DNA of 64,000 nt from Massilia aurea (GCF_014200505.1 NZ_JACHBX010000003.1:124001-188000); one strand, 5' to 3'; shown: positions 35,134 through 44,888, counted from the first letter of the stretch. Notes: generated by a model from the letters alone, not told the origin. A program made the numbers and translations.

Positions 35134-38100
35134 TTACCGCGCTTCGAGCAGCTCCACTTCGGCCAGCTCGAACGCAGCACCCTGCGCAAAGCGCAAGCGG
35201 TACGCCTTGTACACGCCGGGCTTGGCGATGCCGAATGGCCGCAGCTGACGCTCCCATGCAAAGACTTCGTTCTCGCGCGTGTCCAGTGCGACCCAGCCGC
35301 CCTTGGCGTCGCGGCCTTCCAGCGTCCACGACACCTTGCCCAGCGGCGCCTTGCCGCCGGTGAGCGTGTAGTGGCTGATGCGCGCGCTCTTGGTCAGGTT
35401 GACACCGATGTTCGCTGCCGCCGGTACGTCCACGGCCGTCGCTGCATCGTCGTCGGTGAGCGGCGCAGGAGCGCGTTTGCCATCCAGCGTGAGCGTGGCG
35501 CCCTTGCTGCGGTCGATCAGGCCTGCAGGGCGCTTGCCGGCTGGCGTCAGCGACGCCGGCAAGTCACCTGCCCCGGTGCCCCAGGTCGATGGCGTGCTGT
35601 CCATCGTGAATTCCAGCGTCGCGCCGGCGGCGATGTCGTCGTGGCGGATCCATGGCTTGGTCCACGGCTTGCCATTGACGGTGAGCGACTGCACGTAGAC
35701 GTTCTCCGGGCTGTTGTTATGCGCGATCACGGACAGCGTGCGGCCGTTTTCCAGGCGCACGTCGGTGCGCGCGAATGCCGGCGAACCGATCACGTATTCC
35801 GGGGACCCCATCCGCAGCGGATACAGGCCCATCATCGCGAAGGTGTACCAGGCCGACATCTCGCCATTGTCTTCGTCACCCGCATAGCCTTGCCCGATCT
35901 CGCTGCCCAGGTACAGGCGCGCCAGGATGTCGCGCGTGATCTTCTGCGTCTTGGCCGGCTGACCGGCGGCCGCGTACATCCATGGGATGTGGTGCGACGG
36001 CTGGTTGCTGTGCGCGTACATCCCCATGCGCACGTCGCGCGCTTCCGTCATTTCGTGGATCACCTGACGGTAGCTGCCCGAGAACGCTGCCTGCGCCGTT
36101 TCCGGTGTGGCGAAGAACGTGTCGAGCCGCTTGCCCAGCGCCGCGCGCCCGCCCATCAGGCTAGCCAGTCCTTCGGCGTCGTGCGGCACGGTGAACGCGA
36201 AGTTCCAGGCATTGGCTTCCGTGTAGTCGCCGCCCCAGCGGCGCGGATCGAACGCCTTGGCCGGTTCGCGCCACGCACCCTTGGCGTCGCGGCCGCGAAA
36301 GAACCCCGTGGCCGGGTCGTACAGATGGACGTAGTCGGTGGCGCGCGCGCCGAAGTACGCGGCTTCTTCGCGGTAGCGGCGGCCACGCGCCGTGTCGCCC
36401 TCGCCGCCGGCCAGCGCGGTGGCCATCTGCGCCAGGCCAAAGTCGTTCAGCGCACCTTCGAGCGTCCACGACATGCCTTCATGGACCGACGCATCGGCAT
36501 AGCCGCGGTACATCGACTTGCCCAGGCCCTTGCGCCCGACGTTCGACACGGGCGGCACGACGGTCGCATTCTTCAACGCCGCCTCATAGGCCTGGTGCGC
36601 ATCGAAGCCGCGCACGCCCTTGAGCCAGGCGTCGGCGAAAGCGACGTCGGAACTGGTGCCGACCATCAGGTCAGCATAGCCGGGCGACGACCAGCGCGCC
36701 ACCCAGCCGCCGTCGCGGTACTGCTGCAGGAAGCCGTCGACCATCTCGCCGGCGCGGGTCGGCGCCAGCAGCGCGTACGCCGGCCAGGTGGTGCGGAACG
36801 TGTCCCAGAAGCCGTTATTGACATAGACCTTGCCAGCGACGACGGGCGCCGAGGTCTTGTCGTCGTCGCCACCGGTCTTGGCCTGCGACCAGCCGCTCTG
36901 GTCGGCGTGGCGCCAGTCGGGCTGCTGCGCGCTGCCGACGTTTTCGTGCCCGACGTTCGGGTACAGGAACAGGCGGTACAGATTCGAGTAGACCGTGGTC
37001 AGCTGGTCGTCGCTGGCGCCATCGACCTTCACCCGGCCCAGTTCCTTGTCCCACGCCGTCTGCGCGCGATCGCGCACGGTGTCGAAGCCGGCGTCGCCGA
37101 TTTCCAGCGCCAGATTCTTTTGCGCCTGCTCGACCGAGATCAGCGACGTGGCGATGCGCATGCGCACTTCGCCGCCGTCGGCCTTGAACTTGATGTAGCC
37201 GGTCGGGCGGCCCGTCTCCAGCGGGCCGCTGGCCTGCCAGCGCTGGTCGAAACGGGCGAACACGAACATGCGCGTCGCGCCGTTCGAGAGGCCGCTGCGC
37301 GTGTCGGTGTAGCCGCGCAGCGTCTGCGTGGCTGCGTCCAGGCGCAGGCCGCCGCGCGCGTCGACGTTATCGAACAGCAGGTTGGCGTCGCCCCCTTGCG
37401 GGAAGCGGAAGCGGAAAATCGCCGCCCGCTCGCTCGGCGCAATCTCGGCGCGGATGCCGTTGTCGAAGTCCACGCGGTACGTGTGCGCACGCGCCACTTC
37501 GTTCTCGTGCGAGAACGACAGCGCGCGGCGCTTGCGGTCGGCGTCGGGCTGGCCGCTCGCGTTCGACGGCATGATCTGGAAGGTCTGGCGGTCGCCCATC
37601 CAGGGACTCGGCTGGTGACTCAGCGACAGCGCCTGCAGGCGCGGCCGGTTGTTCTCGTCGTTCTGTTCGTTCCAGCGATACAGCCAGCTCAGGGTGCTGG
37701 CGTCGGTGGCCGGCGTCCAGAAGTTGAAACCGTGCGGCATCGCCGTGGCCGGGATATTGTTCCCGCGCGAGAAGGTGCCGTTGGCCTGGGTGCCGCGCGT
37801 GGTCAGCACGTGGTCGGTCGGGCGCTTGGCCTCGGCGCGAGCCTGCTCGCCGATGACGATGTCATCGAGCCAGCCGCTGGCGCCGGCGGCCGCAGTGGGC
37901 TGCAGCGCCAGCTCGATCGACTTGATGCGGCGCCCCGCCAGACTGCCCAGGCGTACGGACTTGTGCGCCCACTGCTGCGGATACAGGGTGTTCGACCTGG
38001 CCTGCGCCGCCGCGTCGATGCGCACGCCGTGATTGTCGCGCAGGTCCAGGCTCGAGATGCGGCGGCCGTCGTCCAGTACCAGGTCCAGCGCCACGCCGGT

Positions 38101-38451
38101 CGAGGTGGCGATGTCGCCATCGACGATCTCGGGCAGCACCTTCCACGACAGGACCGTGTCGGCCTTGATTGCCAGATCGACCGCGAACAGCGGCAGGCGT
38201 CCGCCCTTGCCGTCCGCGCGATATTGCAGCGCGCGCAAACCGGTATAGCCGGTCTTCGGCTTGGCAGCATACGGCTTGTCGGGGCCACTGCCCGGCGTGA
38301 CCCGAATGCCTTCGCCCGTGCCGGTGGCAGGAAGGGGCTCATTCGCTTCGAACGACGTGGCAAAACCGTTTGCAGTGCGGGGTTCGGCAGCATTGGCCAT
38401 GCTGGCCAGCAGCATGGCCACGGCGGCGCCGATGGTGTGGGTCTTGTTCAT
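35134..38451 (-). CDS. GH92 family alpha-mannosidase, multidomain (second paralogue)
   Basis: 1105 residues with a signal peptide (1-21, ...LLASMANA). Residues 25-205 look like a beta-sandwich carbohydrate-binding-type domain; the GH92 N-domain follows (GTFSRGNNIPATAMPHGFNFWTP) and then the catalytic domain (TTVYSNLYRLFLYPNV, VNNGFWDTFRTTWPAYALL, ADLMVGTSSDVAFADAWLKG, GYAGDEDNGEMSAWYTFAMMGLYP with GDED at 858-861). The last 170 residues form a discoidin-like domain (ISHYTLTGG..., VYKAYRLRFAQGAAFELAEVELLEAR). Start and stop of the beta-mannosidase gene upstream overlap by four bases. A secreted exo-alpha-mannosidase, probably of different linkage specificity from the first paralogue. Confidence 0.93.
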   Translation of the reverse strand: MNKTHTIGAAVAMLLASMANAAEPRTANGFATSFEANEPLPATGTGEGIRVTPGSGPDKPYAAKPKTGYTGLRALQYRADGKGGRLPLFAVDLAIKADTVLSWKVLPEIVDGDIATSTGVALDLVLDDGRRISSLDLRDNHGVRIDAAAQARSNTLYPQQWAHKSVRLGSLAGRRIKSIELALQPTAAAGASGWLDDIVIGEQARAEAKRPTDHVLTTRGTQANGTFSRGNNIPATAMPHGFNFWTPATDASTLSWLYRWNEQNDENNRPRLQALSLSHQPSPWMGDRQTFQIMPSNASGQPDADRKRRALSFSHENEVARAHTYRVDFDNGIRAEIAPSERAAIFRFRFPQGGDANLLFDNVDARGGLRLDAATQTLRGYTDTRSGLSNGATRMFVFARFDQRWQASGPLETGRPTGYIKFKADGGEVRMRIATSLISVEQAQKNLALEIGDAGFDTVRDRAQTAWDKELGRVKVDGASDDQLTTVYSNLYRLFLYPNVGHENVGSAQQPDWRHADQSGWSQAKTGGDDDKTSAPVVAGKVYVNNGFWDTFRTTWPAYALLAPTRAGEMVDGFLQQYRDGGWVARWSSPGYADLMVGTSSDVAFADAWLKGVRGFDAHQAYEAALKNATVVPPVSNVGRKGLGKSMYRGYADASVHEGMSWTLEGALNDFGLAQMATALAGGEGDTARGRRYREEAAYFGARATDYVHLYDPATGFFRGRDAKGAWREPAKAFDPRRWGGDYTEANAWNFAFTVPHDAEGLASLMGGRAALGKRLDTFFATPETAQAAFSGSYRQVIHEMTEARDVRMGMYAHSNQPSHHIPWMYAAAGQPAKTQKITRDILARLYLGSEIGQGYAGDEDNGEMSAWYTFAMMGLYPLRMGSPEYVIGSPAFARTDVRLENGRTLSVIAHNNSPENVYVQSLTVNGKPWTKPWIRHDDIAAGATLEFTMDSTPSTWGTGAGDLPASLTPAGKRPAGLIDRSKGATLTLDGKRAPAPLTDDDAATAVDVPAAANIGVNLTKSARISHYTLTGGKAPLGKVSWTLEGRDAKGGWVALDTRENEVFAWERQLRPFGIAKPGVYKAYRLRFAQGAAFELAEVELLEAR

Positions 38452-41144
38452 GGGGTGGTCTTCCAGGAAGTTGGGTTGGTCGCGCGCATGGCATCTCGCA
38501 GCGAATGGACATGGAGGGCCGCGCGCAGCACGCTGTCGCTGGCGGTGGAGGTCACCTGCACGGTGACGGGTTCGCCCGGCAACATGGTCAGGGCATTGTC
38601 GTGGAACTGCGCATCGACGTCGCCGGCATCGAGCCAGACGCCGCGCGCCAGTGTCGCTGCCGTGATCTCGATGCGGTAGCCATCGCCATCGCGATGCACG
38701 GTCGTGTGCAGGCCGGGATCGCGCCAGGCGACGTCTTTCGCCGGCACGAAGTAGACGACGCCGGTCGATGCCGGCTCGCCATCTGCGTGCAGCGTGAACA
38801 CCGCAACCGTCGATGCGGGATCTGCGCCGGCCAGCAGGTCGGCGTCAGCATACGCGCCCACGTCGCCGGCCGACAGCGGCGCGATTGTGATGGCCTCGCG
38901 CGCATCGCGCAGCACGGCGCCATCGAGCGACATCACGCGCGTGCGCAACGTGCCCTGCACGGCGTGCGTGCGGTCGTTCAGCAGGCTGACGCGCGTGGCG
39001 CCCCGGGCGTCGCGCAATGCCGCGACGGCGACCGGCGCAAAGAAGCGGCGCGCATGAAACTGCAGCGCTTTTGGCCGGCCGAACCAGTCGATGCTCGACC
39101 ACGACGCGCCCGGCCACACATCATTGAGCTGCCAGTACAACGAGCCCATCGTATGCGGCCGGCTGCGGCGATGGTGCAGCGCCGCCAGCTCGATGCCGTC
39201 GGCCTGCATCACCTGGCTCAGGTACGCAAACGCCGGGAAATCGACCGGTTCGCCGAACTGCTCCCGCACATACTTCATCAGGCGTTCATTGCCCTTGCCG
39301 GCCATGAATTTCTGGTGCGCTTCGATGACCGGCGTGGCCACGCCCTGCTCGGCGCGCGTGGCAAACGCGTCGATCGTGCGCTGCACCGGCCAGGCTTGCA
39401 GCCCGTATTCGGACATGAAGCGCGGCGTGATGTCGAGGTAGTTCGATACCGGATGCGCCGGATTGCCCCACACTTCCCAGTAGTGCATGTCGCCGCTGCC
39501 GGGCGTGTTGGCGGCTTCCTGTAAATCGTTGCCGGGCGAGCTCGACCAGTAGCCGATGCCGCCGGCTTCTTCAGCCACCACGCGGCGCAGGTCGACGCCG
39601 AACAGCGCGACATAACCGTCCCAGACCTGGCTCGCAAAGACCGGATCGGCGCGCTCGAGCGTCTTGCGGTGGCCCCAGTTTTTCCAGGCGATCTCCTGCT
39701 CGTTGTTGCCGCACCAGAGCACGACGCTCGGGCGGTTGCGCAGGCGTCGCACCTGGTCGCGCGCCTCGTGGACGACATTGGCGCGAAACGCCGGATCGTA
39801 CGCCGGCTGCATCCCGCCGCCGAACATGAAATCCTGCCAGACCATCAGGCCCAGCTCATCGGCGAGGTCGTAGAAATCCTCGTCCTCGTAATAGCCGCCG
39901 CCCCAGCTGCGCAGCATGTTCATGTTGGCGTCGGCTGCCGACTGCAGCACGCGCCGCAATTGCTCGCGGCGCACGCGCGGCTGGAACATGTCGAACGGGA
40001 TCGTGTTGGCGCCCTTGGCGAACACGGGAATGCCATTGATGACGAAGTAAAAGCCCTGGCCGGCGGCGTCATGGTCGCGCCGCAGCTCGACGCTGCGCAG
40101 GCCCGTGCGCGCAGCGTGCGTGGCAAGTGTGCCGTTGCCATTGCTTACCTCGAGCTGGTAGCGATACAGCGGCTGCTTGCCGTAGCCGTTCGGGAACCAG
40201 CGCTGCGGGTCGTCGATCCGCACCGGCAGTTCAATGCGGTTGGCGCCGGCGCGCAGATCGATCTGCTTCGTTGCGGCGAGCGTGCGCCGGCCGCCGGGCG
40301 CCGTTTGCCACAGGCGCAGCGTGAAGCGCCCCGCGCGCACCCCGTCGAGCGACGCGATGGCGGCAACATCGGCGCGCGTGGCGTCGACGCGGTCCTGGCG
40401 CAGCTGCAGGTCGTCGATGCGCACCGCATCCCAGCTGTGCAGCACGACGGGCTTGCCGATGCCGGCCGTGACGTAGCGCGGGCCCCAGTCCCAGCCATAG
40501 TGGTAGCCGGGTTTGCGCACGAAGTTGGCGCTCAGGACATCCTTGGGTTCATCGCCATACGGCGATGCGTAATTGCCAGCGATCTTGTGCGGCATCGCGG
40601 CGACCTGCGGCAGCATCGTGTTGATCGGTGAGCGGAACACGATGCGCAGGATGTTGCCGTGCTCGCGCAGCCGGCCCGCCACCGGCACGCGCCAGGTGCG
40701 AAACGCATTGTTCGCATCGAGCAGCTTGACGCCGTTGAGCCAGACCTCGGCAAAGGTGTCGAGTCCGGCAAATACCAGCTCGCTGCGCGCGCGTTGCAGC
40801 ACGGCGCGCGGCACATCGAAGGCGGTGCGGTATTCCCAGTCGGCCAGGCCGATCCACTGCAGGCCCGCTTCGGGCGCGCCGACATACGGATCGGGAATCA
40901 GGCCGTGGGCCAGCAGGTCGGTGTGCACGGTGCCCGGTACGGTGGCCGCGCGCCATGGCATGAGATCGGGATGCGCCGCTTCGCGCGCGTCGCCCGGCAA
41001 CAGGTGGAAGCGCCAGCCGCCGTCGATGACGAGCTTGTCGGATGGGTTGGCCAGGGCGAGGCCTGCGCAAAAGAAAAGAAGCAGGCCGGCGCACAGCGCG
41101 CGCCAGCCGCCGGCCGTCGAGATCATGTTGATCCGAGCGTTCAT
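38448..41144 (-). CDS. GH2 family beta-mannosidase
   Basis: 898 residues with a signal peptide (about 1-33). Jelly-roll sugar-binding domain (WRAATVPGTVHTDLLAHGLIPDPYVG, DWEYRTAFDVP, FAGLDTFAEVWLNGVKL), GDEPKDVLSANFVRKPGYHYGWDWGPRYVTAG as in beta-mannosidases, immunoglobulin-like domain, then the TIM barrel with the acid/base Glu in VVLWCGNNEQE (about 480) and the nucleophile Glu in FMSEYGLQAWP (about 578). It cleaves terminal beta-mannose, for example Man-beta-1,4-GlcNAc of N-glycan cores. Translationally coupled to the second GH92 gene (ATGA overlap). Confidence 0.93.
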   Translation of the reverse strand: MNARINMISTAGGWRALCAGLLLFFCAGLALANPSDKLVIDGGWRFHLLPGDAREAAHPDLMPWRAATVPGTVHTDLLAHGLIPDPYVGAPEAGLQWIGLADWEYRTAFDVPRAVLQRARSELVFAGLDTFAEVWLNGVKLLDANNAFRTWRVPVAGRLREHGNILRIVFRSPINTMLPQVAAMPHKIAGNYASPYGDEPKDVLSANFVRKPGYHYGWDWGPRYVTAGIGKPVVLHSWDAVRIDDLQLRQDRVDATRADVAAIASLDGVRAGRFTLRLWQTAPGGRRTLAATKQIDLRAGANRIELPVRIDDPQRWFPNGYGKQPLYRYQLEVSNGNGTLATHAARTGLRSVELRRDHDAAGQGFYFVINGIPVFAKGANTIPFDMFQPRVRREQLRRVLQSAADANMNMLRSWGGGYYEDEDFYDLADELGLMVWQDFMFGGGMQPAYDPAFRANVVHEARDQVRRLRNRPSVVLWCGNNEQEIAWKNWGHRKTLERADPVFASQVWDGYVALFGVDLRRVVAEEAGGIGYWSSSPGNDLQEAANTPGSGDMHYWEVWGNPAHPVSNYLDITPRFMSEYGLQAWPVQRTIDAFATRAEQGVATPVIEAHQKFMAGKGNERLMKYVREQFGEPVDFPAFAYLSQVMQADGIELAALHHRRSRPHTMGSLYWQLNDVWPGASWSSIDWFGRPKALQFHARRFFAPVAVAALRDARGATRVSLLNDRTHAVQGTLRTRVMSLDGAVLRDAREAITIAPLSAGDVGAYADADLLAGADPASTVAVFTLHADGEPASTGVVYFVPAKDVAWRDPGLHTTVHRDGDGYRIEITAATLARGVWLDAGDVDAQFHDNALTMLPGEPVTVQVTSTASDSVLRAALHVHSLRDAMRATNPTSWKTTP

Positions 41145-41195
41145 TGCGTGATCCTGGAAAAGAGAAACTGTCCTGCGTTCAAACCAACCTGATTT

Positions 41196-41519
41196 TGTGG
41201 CGAACCCGGGGTTCGTTGGACGCGTGGACGGGGAAACCCGTCCACCCTACGTGTGTGGCAAATCCCGGGTTCGTTGGACGCGTGTGGCAAACCCCGGGTT
41301 CGTTGGACGCGTGTGGCAAACCCCGGGGTTCGTTGGACGCGTGTGGCAAACCCCGGGGTCGTTGGACGCGTGTCACAAACCCCGGGGTTCGTTGGATGCG
41401 TGTGGCAAACCTCGGGGTTCGTCGGACGCCTGTCCTGCGGGCGGTAGGGTGGACGGCTACGCCGTCCACGCGTTCAAACCAACGTGATTGTGTGGCAAAC
41501 CCGCGGTCCGTTGAACGCG
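41196..41519. repeat. Tandem array of eight about 30-base repeats, interrupted by two dispersed elements
   Basis: Eight copies of a 29-30 base unit that begins TGTGGCAAAC and ends TTGGACGCG, at 41196, 41254, 41283, 41312, 41342, 41371, 41401 and 41491. Copies at 41254-41430 are directly adjacent without spacers; GTAGGGTGGACGG-type elements (41221-41251 and 41443-41476) interrupt the array after the first and before the last copy. The core CCCCGGGGTT is GC-palindromic. The array lies between the TonB receptor stop and the beta-mannosidase start, with an overall gap of 400 bases. Confidence 0.9.
41221..41476. repeat. Dispersed inverted-repeat element, locus B (two copies)
   Basis: 41221-41251 (CGCGTGGACGG, loop, CCGTCCACCCTACG) and 41443-41476 (GGTAGGGTGGACGG, loop, CCGTCCACGCGTTCAA). 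The two copies are in opposite orientations and sit inside the tandem array. Confidence 0.8.
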
Positions 41520-41544
41520 TGACCCCGGCGAGCATCGATACGGA

Positions 41545-44500
41545 CTAGAACTTGTAGTTCAGGCCCATATACGCCACACGGCCGGCGTAGTTGTTGCTGT
41601 AGAAGCGCGACTTGGTGTCGTTGCCCAGGTACGAGTGCGACTCTTCCTCGGTAGCGTTCAGGACCGATGCGGTCAGGCTCAGCTCCGGCGTGAAGTTGTA
41701 CGACGCGTTCAGGTCGACCTGGCTGTACGGCGCCTCATACACGTTCAAGCCGTTCATCAGGCCGTTGACCACCAGGCCGCGGCGGTTGTACGACGCGCGC
41801 AGCATGAGCCGGTCGGTCGAGTAGAACACCGTCACGTTGGCCTGGTTCTTGGCGCTGCCCACGAGCGGCGAGGTACCGATTTCGGTGCCGTCGGCCAGCG
41901 TGATCGCAGCCTGGTTGGTCTTGTTGTACGTGTAGTTGACCTGGAAGCCGATACCGTTGTCGAACGTGTGCTGGGCATACAACTCGATGCCTTTCGACAC
42001 CGCGTCACGTCCGCCGGCACTGGTGGAGTAGTTCTGCACCGCGATCGCCTCGCCACCGAGGTTCAGGTTGACGTCACGCACGACCGGTACCGCGAAGTTC
42101 TGGACATTCTTGCGGAAGATGCCGGCGCCGAGCACCGAGCCACGGTGGAAGTACCACTCCAGGCCCAGGTCGTACTGCGTGGCCTGGTACGGCTCGAGAT
42201 CCTTGTTGCTGCCCGAGCCGAACCAGCCCTGGCGGTCGCCCCCGCCGATCAGGCGGCGATCGTTGACGTATTCCTGGCTGTAGTTGCTCAGGGCGCCCGG
42301 CGCACCGATATCGTTGTAGCTCGGGCGTGCCACGACCTTCGAAGCCGCGCCGCGCAGCAGCAGCGTGTCGGTCAGGTCGTACGCGACGTTCAGGCTTGGC
42401 AGCACGTCGGTGTAGGTGCGGTCGAGCGCGCTGACGACATAGGTCGACACGTGGCCCGTGGCCGGATTGGTTTCGCTGTCCGGCACGACCGTGAAGCCAC
42501 TCGTGCAACCCGAGCCGGCAGGTGCACCGGCAGCTGGCAGGCCACCGGCCAGGCATGGCGCCGGGGTGCCGTCAGGACCGTCGAAGAAGTAGTCGTTGTA
42601 GTAGTCGACCTTGTCGGTCGAATCGGCATGCTGGCGGGTGCGCACGACGCGCACACCCAGGTTGCCGCGCAGGCGGTCCGTCTTGAAATTGCCCTGCAAG
42701 TACATCGACGTGATCTTTTCGTCCACGTTGTAGATGAAGTTTTCTTCGTTGCGGGTCTGCATCTCGCCATACGTCTGGTTCAGGTACGAGATATACGCCG
42801 GGTAATTGATGCCGGGGAAAGCGCTGGCTTTCAGGCCGCCCGTCAGGTTGCCCAGCGATTCGTCGTACAAAAATTCTGGACGGAACTGGTTGGCCGACGA
42901 ATCGCAGCCGTTCTGGTAGCGGCTGTCGTAGTCGGCCGGATTGGCGCCCTTGCAGACCCAGTAGTTGTTGCCGGTGCTGCGGCTGGTGCCGCCATCACGG
43001 TACTTGGCGCCGAACTGGACCGAGTCGAGCCAGTTGCTGTCGGCGTGCCAGGTCAGGTCGGCCTGCGCGTAGTTCTGTTCGGTGCTGTTGCGGGTCCAGG
43101 ACGACGAGGTCGAACCCAGGTCGATCTCACCAATGCCGTTGCGCAGGTTCTGCATCAGTTCCGGTGCGAACGTCATCGTCGGCTTGCCGCTCACGTCCCA
43201 CGACGTGGCCGTGTTACCGAGCGACCAGCTGCCGTCGGCGTTCTGGCGGCGCGGCTTGATCGGCATGCCGAATTGCAGTTCCGGGCCGCCCTTGGCCCAG
43301 GTGCGGCCGGCCTTGAAGGTGGCGTCGACGGACTCGCCCTTCCATTCGACTTCGAAGTCCGCCGTTTGCGACAGCGCCTTCTCGCGGCTGTAGCCGCCGG
43401 CGATCTGCGGGGTCGGGATCGTGCAATCGTCTGGCCCGAAGCCGCCGGTGTTGGTCAAGCCGGCAGCGCCAGCCTGCGCACTGTTGCAGTAATACGCCTT
43501 GCCCGGGCGCGCGCTGTACTGCGCGCCGGTGACGACGGTGCCGCTCGGGTCGAACGTAAGGCCGTCGAGCAGGCGCCCGCCCGGCCAGTTGCCGTCGCCG
43601 TCGTAGCGCGCGATATTCCATTCCGGGACCTTCAGCTGGTTCAGCTGCGAATTCTGCTGCAGGTCGAAGCGGAAGTAATTGGCCGTCATGTTCAGGTTAC
43701 GCAGCGGCTTGAACTGCAGCGTGACCTGCCCGCCCTTGCGCTCGCGCTCGGTGGTGCGCACGTCCAGCGCGACGGCGGTCGGCATCGCGAACTTGGTGTA
43801 GTACTTGCCCGACTGGTCGTAGAAGCCCGACTGGCCCCACCAGAACGAATTGAGTTTGGATGGCTGGCCATCGGCGCCCACCGGCGGCTGCGCCTTGTAG
43901 TCGTCGGCATACCATTGCCAGTTCTCGGTGCTCGCGCCCATCGTGCGCGTGGTGCGCTTTTGCTGGGTGTAGCCGACCAGCACACCGAAGCGGTTGCTCT
44001 CGTCGTGCCACGCGTACTGGCCCGAGAACTGCGGGTCGGTTTTCTTGGTGGTATCGGCCCAGGTGCCTTCGGCGTTGACGAAGCCCGTGCCCGACTTGAC
44101 GTCGAGCGGCCGGCGCGTGCGCAGGATCACCGTGCCGCCGATGCCGCCTTCATCGAAGCGCGCTTCGGAGGTCTTGTACAGTTCGGCGCTGGCCAGCATG
44201 TTCGACGGCATCAGCATGTAGTTGAACGAGCGCGACGGATCGCCATTCGATTCGGCGGTGGCGACGTAGTTGCCGTTCAACTGGGTCAGGGTCAGGTCGG
44301 ACGACAGGCCGCGCACGCTGACGTTCTTGCCTTCGCCGCCACTGCGGGTGACGACCACGCCCGGCACGCGCTGGAGCGCATCGGCCACGTTCTTGTCCGG
44401 GAATTTGCCCACGTCTTCGGCGGTCACCACCTCGACGATGGAATTGGCTTCCCGCTTCTGGTCGAGGCTTTTCTCGATGGAATAGCGGAAGCCCGTCACC

Positions 44501-44718
44501 ACCACCGTCGACGGGCTGGCAGCAGCAGGCTGGTCGGCGGACGGCGCCTCGGTGGCTGCAGTTGCGCCTGGCTGGGCGGCCGGCGGCTGGGCAGGCTGGT
44601 CGGCCGGCATGGTCTGCGCGTGGACGGTCGACAGCGACAGCAGCGCAAGGCTGACCGCCATGGCGATGGGCGTGACGCTGCAGCGCTGCCGTGAAGCGCG
44701 GTGGGTGTGTGAATACAT
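41545..44718 (-). CDS. TonB-dependent receptor, Caulobacter-type, probable mannose-glycan importer
   Basis: 1057 residues with a signal peptide (about 1-35, ...STVHAQ), a Pro/Ala-rich spacer, then TVVVTGFRYSIEKSLDQKREANSIVEVVTAEDVGKFPDKNVADALQRVPGVVV, the plug-domain opening typical of the large carbohydrate TonB receptors of this type. The beta-barrel ends in YMGLNYKF with C-terminal Phe, as outer-membrane proteins require. It should import oligosaccharides with ExbBD-TonB energy. Its position beside beta- and alpha-mannosidase genes points to mannose-rich glycan fragments. Two candidate LacI operators lie upstream. Confidence 0.93.
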   Translation of the reverse strand: MYSHTHRASRQRCSVTPIAMAVSLALLSLSTVHAQTMPADQPAQPPAAQPGATAATEAPSADQPAAASPSTVVVTGFRYSIEKSLDQKREANSIVEVVTAEDVGKFPDKNVADALQRVPGVVVTRSGGEGKNVSVRGLSSDLTLTQLNGNYVATAESNGDPSRSFNYMLMPSNMLASAELYKTSEARFDEGGIGGTVILRTRRPLDVKSGTGFVNAEGTWADTTKKTDPQFSGQYAWHDESNRFGVLVGYTQQKRTTRTMGASTENWQWYADDYKAQPPVGADGQPSKLNSFWWGQSGFYDQSGKYYTKFAMPTAVALDVRTTERERKGGQVTLQFKPLRNLNMTANYFRFDLQQNSQLNQLKVPEWNIARYDGDGNWPGGRLLDGLTFDPSGTVVTGAQYSARPGKAYYCNSAQAGAAGLTNTGGFGPDDCTIPTPQIAGGYSREKALSQTADFEVEWKGESVDATFKAGRTWAKGGPELQFGMPIKPRRQNADGSWSLGNTATSWDVSGKPTMTFAPELMQNLRNGIGEIDLGSTSSSWTRNSTEQNYAQADLTWHADSNWLDSVQFGAKYRDGGTSRSTGNNYWVCKGANPADYDSRYQNGCDSSANQFRPEFLYDESLGNLTGGLKASAFPGINYPAYISYLNQTYGEMQTRNEENFIYNVDEKITSMYLQGNFKTDRLRGNLGVRVVRTRQHADSTDKVDYYNDYFFDGPDGTPAPCLAGGLPAAGAPAGSGCTSGFTVVPDSETNPATGHVSTYVVSALDRTYTDVLPSLNVAYDLTDTLLLRGAASKVVARPSYNDIGAPGALSNYSQEYVNDRRLIGGGDRQGWFGSGSNKDLEPYQATQYDLGLEWYFHRGSVLGAGIFRKNVQNFAVPVVRDVNLNLGGEAIAVQNYSTSAGGRDAVSKGIELYAQHTFDNGIGFQVNYTYNKTNQAAITLADGTEIGTSPLVGSAKNQANVTVFYSTDRLMLRASYNRRGLVVNGLMNGLNVYEAPYSQVDLNASYNFTPELSLTASVLNATEEESHSYLGNDTKSRFYSNNYAGRVAYMGLNYKF

Positions 44719-44877
44719 GTGTGTCTCCTGGTCGTGCCCTGTATGGGCTATCTTTTATGGCGGCAGCAGGTTCAGGCGGCCGTCAACCGGCAGCCTTTGC
44801 GCACCGCAACGTGAAGCGTCCCGATGTCATCGCCAACGCGACACGTTCTCAGGGTGTCGCCTGCCGGCCTGTCGCAG

Positions 44878-44888
44878 ATTTACTAAAC
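44878..44888. promoter_or_regulatory. Candidate LacI operator, TonB receptor upstream region (proximal)
   Basis: ATTTACTAAAC; the complementary strand reads GTTTAGTAAAT, one mismatch from the palindrome GTTTAGTAAAC. It lies 160 bases before the receptor start. Confidence 0.55.

Noticed and set aside
35128..38679. 1183-codon plus-strand frame opposite the second GH92 gene
   Set aside because: It is a shadow of the GH92 and beta-mannosidase genes; no domain, signal peptide or ribosome-binding site supports it.
41196..41519. CRISPR array
   Set aside because: The repeats are directly adjacent with no unique spacers of constant length, and no cas gene is nearby.
41635..44694. 1019-codon plus-strand frame opposite the TonB receptor gene
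   Set aside because: Antisense to a well-marked receptor, with no recognisable protein pattern.
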